Assembly (NCBI GenBank): GCA_963995505.1
Contig: OZ023186.1
Coordinates: 14,701,570-14,765,569 of the forward strand
Source: Hypericum androsaemum
Lineage: Eukaryota; Streptophyta; Magnoliopsida; Malpighiales; Hypericaceae
Length of the DNA stretch: 64,000 nucleotides
Direction of reading: 5' to 3'
The first letter of the stretch is position 1. Each line of letters opens with the position of its first letter. This document shows, in pieces, positions 44,727 through 53,533 of this stretch. The notes beneath the pieces were generated by a model. The model made no database searches, was not told the DNA's origin, and was given only the letters and a program-made list of their open reading frames with translations. Position numbers and translations under genes: made by a program.

Positions 44727-45654
44727 CCAGTGACGGAGCCGCGGCCCCTTGCTTCCTCACAGAGGGACACCCTTTTGATTGGTGGCCGTAAATGCCACAC
44801 CGGAGACAGACCACGTGGAGGCCCTCGTACTCCAGCCTGTGTCTCCGGCCATTCACCAGAAGGATCCCCGCCAGTGGCTTGCTCAGGTCAAGCTCCAAAC
44901 ACACGTGGGCGTACCAGCCCGTGGTGGCGCGGAGAGTGGACTCATCGACCTTAATTGGGCGTCCAATCGCCGTGGCAATCGCCTCCAGAACATGTTTGTT
45001 GTAGAGGATGAAGTCGAGTCCCGAGATTCTGGTCCAGACGGCGATGGTGCCTATCTCCGCCTTCGTCGCATCGAAGCCTGGAGCCCACCTTCGAACAGTT
45101 ATGCAGTGCCCTAATGTCGTCCACGGGCCTTCTAGGAGGACCCTCTGTAGGTCCATGTCCGCGGCAAAGCGGACCAGATAAAACCCGTTCGGGAGGTCCA
45201 TGACCCCCATGGCTGCCGACGGTGTCCACAGACAGCAGAGGTATTTTTCCATGACCGGGAGCGTGGCGAAGTGGCCCAGGAGCTTGGCCACGATACACTT
45301 GCTTCCCATCGGAGCGAGTTCCCGAAGAAGGTTGGTGTCGATCTCGACAGCGAGAGAGCCATTAGGGTTATCCTCCGTCACAACCCTAACTAATCCCTTC
45401 TGGAGCAGCTCGCCGGAGCACGGGATAGCAATGTCGGGGGCGAAGGAATTGGCAAGTTTATCCTTGAAAGAGAGGGTCAACGGGGGCGGGTTGTTAGCTT
45501 GTTGTGTTGATTCGTCCGTAACCATGGCTTCCATTGGCTCTGTACTCGGATTGGGAGGGGGCTCCACTGGCATCTCCGCCACAGGGAGCATGGTACTCGC
45601 CGGAGGCGAGGGAACCCAATGGCAGAGCAGATCGGAGATGCGTAGAACCGGCAC
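44727..45654 (-). pseudogene. LINE ORF1 N-terminal part (DUF4283-like, zinc knuckle), interrupted by Athila-type insertion
   Basis: The minus-strand frame encodes an N-terminal Pro/Ser region, then a DUF4283-like domain (LLGHFATLPVMEKYLCCLW, FYLVRFAADMDLQRVLLEGPW, WTRISGLDFILYNKHVLEAI) and a zinc knuckle CLRCGIYGHQSKGC. This domain pair is typical of plant L1-type ORF1 proteins, which bind LINE RNA. The first ATG in the clear frame is at 45591; the true start could lie upstream. The frame runs uninterrupted to the junction at 44727, where the retrotransposon cuts it; its tail resumes at 32403. Confidence 0.88.
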
Positions 45655-46770
45655 GAGTTTTAAGAAATTTTTCTCCCACTCTCAAGCGTTTTCGTGATTC
45701 ACTGGCAAAGAAATTGTTGTTAAAGGAGCATATTATGTGTGTAACTGAACGTCTCTACTGTGACCCACTTTGCACTTACTACACACGCAAAAAGTTCTGG
45801 ACCTTTTAAATTTTGAGAATGTGAATTGGTTGGAATTTAATTCTCTTTTGTTGGTTATATTTATATGTTTCAAAGAGTTTGAGAGGACGGAATTGTTTCA
45901 ATTTCAATTTCTTTATATTTAGAATAAAATATTGTTGGACCATAATTTCATTAAAAGGATCTAAATTTCTTTAGATTTCAACCAAATTCGAAACCCTCCT
46001 GTTTGGAACCAATTCTGACAAGAAAAGAATCTCATTTACAATTCCTAATAGTAATGGAAACCAATCACTTTCCTATTTTCTTGTTTAGAATCATAAGTTA
46101 AATTTTAGAAATTGATTTGAAATATTACATAAATACCCTCCTAACAATCTCAGATGAGATAGAAAAGTTTCCTTCAAAGGGTATAATAGACATTTTAGTA
46201 CCAAATTCGGTTTAGTCTCCTACAAATTCGACCTAATTTTAAAAGAATTCTAAATCCGGACTTTTAAACAAAATAGGAATTTTTTTCCTTCCAAACAGAC
46301 TAAATTTTTTAAAACTACGAAAAAAAATTTTATTTTCTATTTTTAAAACTTTCCAAACAGGCCTAAATTCTGACTAGATTGGAAAAGCGGTGGTGCACTC
46401 TGTTTGTGAGTTGTGGGTTGTTTCTCTAATTTGTGAAGGAGAAGAGATGGATTTTTTTAAGAAGGAAGAGGGAGACCGAGAGTCGTGAAAGAGAGAAGTA
46501 AAGTAATCTGTGGTATTTTGTTTATATACTTGGCAAAGTTGCAGTTTAATACTTCAGTATTTTCGATAGAATATTGATATATACTGAAATTTTATCGAAT
46601 ATCAAAATTTACTAAATTAAAAAAATATATACCAAATTAAATTTCGAATCCCGAAATACCAATCGAAAAGTCAAAAAAATATTAAATACTGTTTGCACAC
46701 TCGGTGAAACAACCTTAACACAACATCACTCGGAGCAAAAAAAAATTCACAAGTCATGGCAATTCGGCCA
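45655..46770. other. Intergenic DNA, partly LINE 5' end, AT-rich
   Basis: The LINE 5' end lies somewhere near 45700. Beyond it the sequence is AT-rich and stop-dense. cctgtttggaa near 46002 and its complement ttccaaacagg near 46357 may be ends of a small TIR element, but no target duplication could be found. Confidence 0.5.
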
Positions 46771-47100
46771 TTGGAAGCCATCGATGCCTGGCAGTAGGTT
46801 TTTCAAAACCGAAAATACTCCTCCTGGACACCTTGTGTTTCCTTAAGAGCATAGTTGCGACGCCTTGGTGGTTTCTGATGAGGTAAGAACCACCATGTTC
46901 TCGGTTATGATTTTACTATTAAATCCTTGGATTTTGCATAAACTTGAAGAAAATCGGAACAATTATATCTCCATTTCATTTCTGAACTGCAACATTGTAC
47001 TCTTAAAAAGGTGAAACTCATTTATTTAACCCATAAGTTGCTTAGCTAAAAGCTATGATCCCTATTACATTTAGAGACAGAGAGATAGATAGAGAGAGAC

Positions 47101-48796
47101 CTTGAGGAAGGTAAGAGGGCCATGACTCTTCATCTCCCCCGTTTTTGACCCTTCAACCATGAAAGGAACGGTTGCAGCTGCTCCAAATGCTTCCTGGCCA
47201 GACCATTCCGTGGCATGGACCCACCTTGAATTCCCTGTGAAACCAAACCCGGCGCGTTGTAGTCACAGCACGTAGGACGGACGAACGCGGTCTTTCGGGG
47301 GCGAGAGTTTACCTAGCCAATTGCATATGAGGTCCTCCTCTCCCTTCGTAGATGAGCACGTTGATACCGTCTTGGAGCAGAGCCGGTATGCCTACTTCAA
47401 GATCCCTCATCCAGTCATTGACCATGGCAAGGTAGACATCAGTACTGCAAGAGACAAACTCTATGTTTCCAACTCCGAGCGCCTTTCGAACGGTAGCATT
47501 GTTAAGGAGAATCTCTAATCCTGACAAGTCGTAACATAACGAGCCTTGGCATTGCTTTCTGATATCATAGTACTGCAGAAGGAAGGTGTCCCCTTCATAT
47601 CAAATTCATGATCTCGCCGGAGAAAAATTTATTTGATTGTTCCTTACATTTATGTTGCCAGCAACACTCACGATCTCGTCGAAGATTGGGTTGCAAACGT
47701 TGTATGCATTTACACATGTATCGTCGAAGACTGGATTATATTAAGATGTACCTTAAGGTTAATATGGATTCCTTCCTTGTTCTTGTTTCCTTGGCTGACC
47801 CTCGAAGCAAAAGCTGGGATGTAGTGCCCCGCATAGGACTCTCCGGTTATGTACAAGTCGTGATTTACGTACTCCGGATGAGCTTTGAAAAATTCCTATG
47901 TCATCGAAGCAAGCCGAGTCGTCGGTTGACTCTTCGGGTGTTTGTGACAAAAATTACGGGAAAGGAAGAACGACCATACCTGCAAGAAGCTGTATAGGTC
48001 ATTGCTCACTCCTGTCTCGTTGTGTCTAATGTCATTTTTATCGGTCGTGTAGCTGAAGCCGGTTCCAGTTGGCTGGTCAACAAATATGATGTTTGATGCC
48101 TAGCAAAAGTGTAGAACAAGCTCAACTTAGTAATTGTTTCGAGAAATGGTTGTTCGATATGGTCAACGATTGTTGAACGTACCATGTCCCATCCATATTC
48201 ATTCCAGACAAGTGACATATCTTTTGTGATCTTGACAGGGCCATTCTCATAGAACAATGCCAGCTCGCTGCTGCATCCCGGCCCGCCGGTCAGCCATATC
48301 ACAACTGGGTCAGCTTTGCTATGCCTCGACTCGAAGAAGAAGTACAACATCCTGAAACAGAGGAGGCAGAGCTGCATCAATACCAAAAGTATGCATATTT
48401 CTGACTATAATGCATACCATGAAGAAAATGCATATGTGTGTTACTTAATTGTTGTATGCACCTTGAAGCTTTCGTATTGGGGAGCCTGAAGTACCCAGCA
48501 TAGTGGCCAAACTCCTGAACCGAGGGCCCCGGATCACCGGAAGCTCGGAACTTGACTGGCTTCTCCACAATTCTTGGAGCTGCAACCAGGGAGTCCTCAT
48601 CAAGGAGCATGTTGATGTCATGCTTAGGGAACAAGTTCAGCGACCGGATCATCCTTTCGGCGTGCAGTTTTGGCAGCCTGGCGGCCTCGGACACGCTCGA
48701 CTGGTGCCGCGGGTATCTTGCAGCATGGGAAGATGCCAATATGCAGGAGGAAATAAACAGAGAAATGAGCAGAACAGGCAGAGTTGAAGGTTCCAT
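47101..48796 (-). pseudogene. Serine carboxypeptidase-like pseudogene (lacks exons 5 and 8, frameshifted)
   Basis: Minus-strand exons correspond to the intact gene: exon 1 48796-48462, exon 2 48351-48183, exon 3 48099-47980 and exon 4 47895-47752, all the same lengths with splice sites kept and GESYAG intact. After exon 4 the intron start is joined to a partial exon 6 near 47715, so exon 5 (GFAIGNGLTDP region) and intron 5 are gone; splicing to the nearby cag would meet a stop. Exon 7 (47572-47313) carries one extra base just before the catalytic Asp segment, giving EGRGGPHMQLAR. A 78-bp intron (47312-47235) then separates NWLG from NSRW, absent in the intact gene. Exon 7b ends at 47101. Exon 8 with the catalytic His is missing. 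The product could not be an active peptidase. Confidence 0.94.
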
Positions 48797-48853
48797 TGTT
48801 TGAGGTCTCACACTTGTTGGAGTTGGTGTCTTGTCAAGGCAAATGGGATTGGA

Positions 48854-48863
48854 GTATTTATAT
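48854..48863 (-). promoter_or_regulatory. TATA box retained by the carboxypeptidase pseudogene
   Basis: gatataaata on the minus strand sits about 60 bp before the pseudogene start codon. It is the shortened counterpart of the longer ta-repeat TATA box of the intact gene, so transcription of the pseudogene is possible. Confidence 0.6.
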
Positions 48864-49110
48864 CATTTTGAGGCATCCCAGACAAGGAAACAGATTAATA
48901 AGATCAAAGGGCGGTGTCTGAAAAGAAAATGGAAGTTAAAACTGTTTATTTTATTGTACTGATTAAAATTAAAACTATGTTACACATGGGCTGTTTATTT
49001 ATTATTTTTTTGTGGAAACGTTGGCTGTTCATTTAATATACGTATCATACATGTGCATTATTGTATTATTAGTTAACCTATTATCTATCTTTTGCTCTCT
49101 ATATCGCATT

Positions 49111-49452
49111 GTATCTATATACTTACTAAGTTCACTAATTCAGTTTCAAGTCGAAATTTTTGAAAAGTGGCAAAATTCTTCAATCAAATATTTAACACAA
49201 TTATATTTCTAAATATTCAAATTCGAGATCTCTTAATTAAACTAGAACAACTCCCTCTCCACACTTAATCCATGCAATTGTTGATCAAAGTCCTCGCATC
49301 CTCAAGTTTAAATGAATATTTTGATGATTTAAAAAAAGTTTGTCTGGGAAGTTTCCTAACCATATTTTTTGATGATTAATTGCGAACTATGGTTAGTTGT
49401 TTCCACTCGTCTCTACAAGGATGGCCAAGTTTGTTGACACATTAATTTTTTT
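49111..49452. other. Short AT-rich intergenic stretch
   Basis: No gene is supported. It contains a fragment similar to the dispersed ttcaaattcgagatctc...taaactagaaca motif seen elsewhere in the window. Confidence 0.55.
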
Positions 49453-50378
49453 GGCAAATTGCCTTCAAGTCTTTCGAATTTGTTTAAATCACTATTTTTA
49501 GTTCTTGTAGTTTCGAAATTAAAACTTTGATCTCCTAATTTATTTTTATTGTACTCTCAAGTTTTCCGCTGATGTCATCGATCAACTTATTATTTTTATG
49601 ATAACTATACCCTTTCAAAAAATTAAAAAAACCTCAAACTCATCTTCTTCCTTGCGCCCCTCCCTCAGTCTTCGGCGTCCCAGGTTCAGGGGCGACATGC
49701 CCTCTATCCCGATCAGATTCTTCCATCGACTACCTCGCTGTCCGAGCAAATTATTTAATTAATTAGTCGAATTGATTTAATTAGGATTTCCCCTTTGCTT
49801 CGTTTGGTACACAAGACCCGGTAGCCTGTGGAATGGAATCAAACCCAAACCCAAAGTTGTAATTATCAACTAAGAATGAAAATCAACGATGTCATTCGTC
49901 TTCTTTGAGTTTAATTAACAATTTCTTTTTTTTTATTCAATCAAAACAGTTTAATTCAATGTCTTCCTTGGTGGGTTTCCTGTGAACAAGAAGAGGTAGG
50001 TCAAGGGAGCAACTATGGCGGCTCCGGTGGTCAGGTTTCTTAGGGTTTTCTCAATCGAGAAATTGGAGCTCTCAGATCCGATTGAAATGTCTTCCATCGT
50101 GGGCGTCAGATCGGGAATTAATTATTTGCCCTTTTATTTTTGATTTTTATTTCATGGATAAGAAGAGAGAAGGCGAGGGAAGAGGATGAACTCTGATTTT
50201 TTTTAATATATTTTTTGAAAGGGTATAATTATCATAAAAATAAAAAGTTGATCAATGACATCAGCAGAGGATCTGAGAGTAGAATAAAAGTAAACTAGGG
50301 AGATTGAAGTTTCGATTTTAAACTAGGGGACTAAAATAGTGATTTAAGGACACTCCGAGACCTGAGGGCAATTTGCCC
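49453..50378. mobile_element. Long-TIR (Mutator-like) element with possible captured exon
   Basis: Left arm 49453-49630 (GGCAAATTGCCTTCAAGTC..., ttttattgtactctcaag, tgatgtcatcgatcaactt) is the imperfect inverted repeat of 50212-50378, which ends ...GGGCAATTTGCCC. It shares blocks with the 384-bp MITE at 16949, so they belong to one family. The flanks are T tracts on both sides. The interior is less AT-rich and includes an ATG at 50015 opening a 42-codon frame starting MAAPVVRFLRVFS, which looks like a first-exon fragment but is not recognised. Confidence 0.8.
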
Positions 50379-50546
50379 TTTTTTTTGGTAATGGTAAGAT
50401 ACTTGACAAATAGTTATGAAATCATTAGCATATGTTTTCTAAAATATGCACAGCAGTCTAAATCGTGAATTTAAAGTGAACCTCTGAACAAGGAATCAAT
50501 GAGCGAGTGATTGTTTTCCTTTAATTATAGGTTTTAAGTTCAAAGT

Positions 50547-50830
50547 GGGGGGAGGAGGAGGAGGAGGACGCGGGGAGGAGGAGGAGGAGGAGGAGGACGC
50601 GGGGGGAGGAGGAGGAGGAGGACGCGGGGGGAGGAGAAGGAGGAGGACGCGGGGGGAGGAGGAGGAGGAGGAGGAGGACGCGGGGAGGAGGAGGAGGAGG
50701 AGGAGGACGCAGGGAGGAGGAGGAGGAGGAGGAGGACGCGGGGGGAGGAGGATGCGGGGGGAGGAGGAGGAGGAGGAGGAGGCGTAGGAGGAGGAGGAGG
50801 AGGAGGGGAGGAGGAGGAGGAGGAGGGAAG
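50547..50830. repeat. GGA-rich purine minisatellite with gaggacgcgggg units
   Basis: About 280 bp of nearly pure purine on the plus strand: (gga)n runs punctuated by acgcgggg, giving irregular units of 24-36 bp. The Pro/Ser-rich minus-strand ORFs across it (50496-50863) are compositional. The tract could form triplex or G-quadruplex structures. Confidence 0.95.
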
Positions 50831-51989
50831 GAGATGGATGTTCACGTGGCGCCACGTCATCAAAATTTGGTGATGTGGCTGGCCACGTAGTTCGGGCAGG
50901 GGTCGGGTAGGTTCGAGCAGGTCTGGGCAGCTGCCCGGGCCTCTAATTGATGTTAATTGGAATAAGTATGACTCAATTGATACATTTTAAACTACAGGGT
51001 ACTGACTTAATTTTTTCGCGATACCACAGGATACTAAAGTAGACTTTTCCCTTTTTTTTAGTATGAGGACGTTTGTCGTATATAGGAACTCTGCACAATA
51101 GGGCATAGGATTTCACAACTGGACCGGTTGGGATGCCTGAAGATTCTTGCTAAATGCAAGGTCTTTTTAATATACGATATTTATAGTCGATTGGACGTTC
51201 AGAAATCGACGGCGAGACCCGATGGGTGAATCCAACCTTGCTCAGATCTGGTTTCAATTTGGTTTGATTTTGATTTTTTTTGGGAAAAAGAAGAAGGATA
51301 ATTGAGGGAAGAAGATAACATTGAGTTTTTTTTTATTTTCTTAAAAAGGTATTTAAGTAATTTCAATGACAAAAATGAAAAAAACAAGTAGATGACGTCA
51401 GCGAGGGACTCGAAAATTTCTAAAACCAAACTTGGGGAACGTCAGGAATGATTTTAGAAACGCAGGGACCCTAGAGGGAGGGAGGCCAAACTATAATTTT
51501 TTCTATTAAATTTTATGTAAGAACAATTTATTCAATTGTATTTTTTATATTTATAAGGCTCAAATTCAAGTTATTCTTAAATTAATACAAGTCTTTTACT
51601 ATTTAAATTAACTTTAATCAATAAATTCCTTGACTTTGAAAGGTTTGGGCCACTAATTGTAGATTCTTTCCGGGATAATGGTTGCTTTAACCGATGAAAT
51701 TATTTTAAAAGGCAAATGATGAGCGCGAAAGTCACTCCTTTCACATTTGTGAAACTTTTGGATCGTGAGCTTAATTATTTTTCATACAAAAAATAAGGGT
51801 CTGACAATTTTTTTATTATTATTAACATCTCTTATGCAACAGGGAACAATCTTCCAAAACGAAACAAACAGCAGAAACTTCTTTTACATACTATCATTTA
51901 TCCGATGTAGGAATCGCTCTCTTGGTCATCCACCTCCATTGATTTTAGCGAAGTACGACGTTATGTTATTGCTTGAATCTTTAAATGTT
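50831..51989. other. Intergenic DNA with two solitary long-TIR ends
   Basis: 50960-51052 (taaactacagggtactgactt..., ending gacttttccc before a T tract) and 51385-51485 (gacgtcagcgagggactcg...cgcagggaccctagaggg) each look like one terminal arm of a long-TIR element without a matching partner nearby. The second shares the gacgtcagcgagggac block with the family at 16949 and 49453. Nothing else is supported. Confidence 0.55.
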
Positions 51990-51994
51990 GCTTC

Positions 51995-52263
51995 TATTAT
52001 GTATTAATTATGGATGCCATTTCCTCTCTCCATGTTCTCCATATTCTCCTCCATGATTCCTTCCATGTTCTCCATGTTCTTCTCCATGTTTAGTGGGTTA
52101 GTGGGTTCTTCCATCTTCTCCATCCACCTTCTCCATCTAGCCTATAAATATAACTCATTGTATTACCAATAAATGACATTCTTGATCTATTAATGAGAAG
52201 TTCATACTCTCTTCTCTTACTCTTTTTCCTTACTATTGCTTATTTTCGATAAAGTTTATAACA
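51995..52263 (+). repeat. 5' LTR (copia, TA...CA type)
   Basis: It begins TATTATGTATTAATTATGG and ends TTTATAACA. Its middle is a pyrimidine-rich array of ccatgttctc units. A tataaatata box is at about 52143. Confidence 0.93.
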
Positions 52264-52281
52264 CGTTATCAGCACAAAGTC
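52264..52281 (+). other. Primer-binding site of the TA...CA copia
   Basis: cgttatcagcacaaagtc directly follows the LTR. The TATCAGCAC core is the variant initiator-Met-type primer site seen in a subset of plant copia elements. Confidence 0.7.
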
Positions 52282-53533
52282 TCTACCAAGGTCTCAATAA
52301 TTTCTTGAGAAGAATTGAGTTTAATTTTTGTAAGTATCCTTACAATTTATAATTATTCATTCTTGTTAGATTCTCAATGTTATTGAAACATATGGTGTTT
52401 AGTTCTCGCTTATAAATGATTTCCTCAAAGAAAATAATTTTATAAATTTTTTTTTGCAAAAATCGGATTTATTTGGTAAAGTTTTTTTTATGAAAAAACC
52501 TTATGTTGTCCTTTCATAAAATAATTAGAAATCTCTGGGTACCTATGTGTAATTGTCCTGTGCACACGGATTGGGATTATGCCCTTATTCGCACACGCGA
52601 GAAACTTCCAGGAACTGAACTGTAAGTTTACACATAGAACATCGAATTTGTCCTTGCTTGCACACGCATCAAACTAATAGGTACTAAACGGATATTATGC
52701 GCGCTGAAAAGAAAAAAAAGGAAAGAGAACATAATTACAGATTAGTACTTTATATTTCCTTGTATTTTCAAATAAGGACATAATATCAATTTAATCATTT
52801 ATTTCCTTAAATTTGTGATATGTTTATATAATAATTTTATCGCAATTATATTTATCTATGATAAATCAAATCTAATATGTTAGAGAAAATATCCTCTAAC
52901 ATTTTGGTCCCTGGATTAATTGCAATTGAATTTCTGGACTAAAATTTAATAGTTATACTCCATTCCTTGAAGTGAATGTGACAAATTTTAATTATAGAGG
53001 CCCGTCCAACTGGTTATACTCCATTCCCTGAAGTGAATGTGATAAAATTTAATAGGCCGGGGTCGCGGTCGTAGACATGATAATGATTGTGGAGGATATG
53101 GTTACCGTGGTGGCAATTTTAAGAACACGTCTCGCCACCTGAAGTGGGAGAACAAAGAGAAGAAACCACGAAGAGATGGTGATAGTGGAATAAAAATAGA
53201 AAATCATGTCATCGTTGTGGATGCAAAGGCCACTGGGCTCGCACCTGTCGTGCACCAAAGTATCTAGTTGAACTTTATCAAGATGATGGCTCTGGCATTA
53301 TGAATATGGATGGTAGCCCTGAATTTGGCCTCAATGACCTCACTCATTTTGGATGTTGCTGATTTCCTTATTGAATAGCAGTTTAATATCCATGTTTTTG
53401 TTCATTTCTTAAGTATATTTTCTGGCATTTTCCATTATCATATTTTTGGTCCTTAATTTTAAGGTAATGTCTCCTATAAATTTTTTCTCATCATGTTTTC
53501 GTTGCTTAAATTTAATATAAATATTTCTTTATA
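52282..53533 (+). pseudogene. Degenerate gag region with surviving zinc knuckle
   Basis: The gag N-terminal domain is absent: 52282-53040 is AT-rich and non-coding, with a 62-bp imperfect tandem duplication (ttatactccattcc.tgaagtg at 52952 and 53014). Near 53050-53110 a Gly/Arg-rich stretch appears, and 53207-53248 encodes the knuckle CHRCGCKGHWARTC followed by RAPKYLVELYQ, the normal gag C-terminus. Confidence 0.8.

Larger units (their letters stand above)
46770..49110 (-). repeat. Inverted duplication, minus-strand arm
   Basis: This is the reverse-complement counterpart of 20440-23080. Homology covers upstream blocks (gttaactaataatac near 49065-49080), the TATA region, exons 1-4, parts of exons 6 and 7, the first 60 bp or so of intron 7, and a 3' block at 46783-46840. 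About 175 bp of unrelated sequence replaces exon 8. Confidence 0.9.

Noticed and set aside
44730..45114. Plus-strand ORFs of 70-111 aa over the LINE ORF1
   Set aside because: Shadows opposite the recognised minus-strand ORF1 domain.
45998..46370. Possible TIR element with cctgtttggaa ends
   Set aside because: No target duplication found and inner copies of the same word make the limits ambiguous.
47608..47997. 129-aa plus-strand ORF
   Set aside because: Antisense shadow of carboxypeptidase pseudogene exons 3 to 6.
50496..50863. Pro/Ser-rich ORFs of 107-119 aa on the minus strand and Gly/Glu ORF on the plus strand
   Set aside because: Pure composition effect of the GGA minisatellite.
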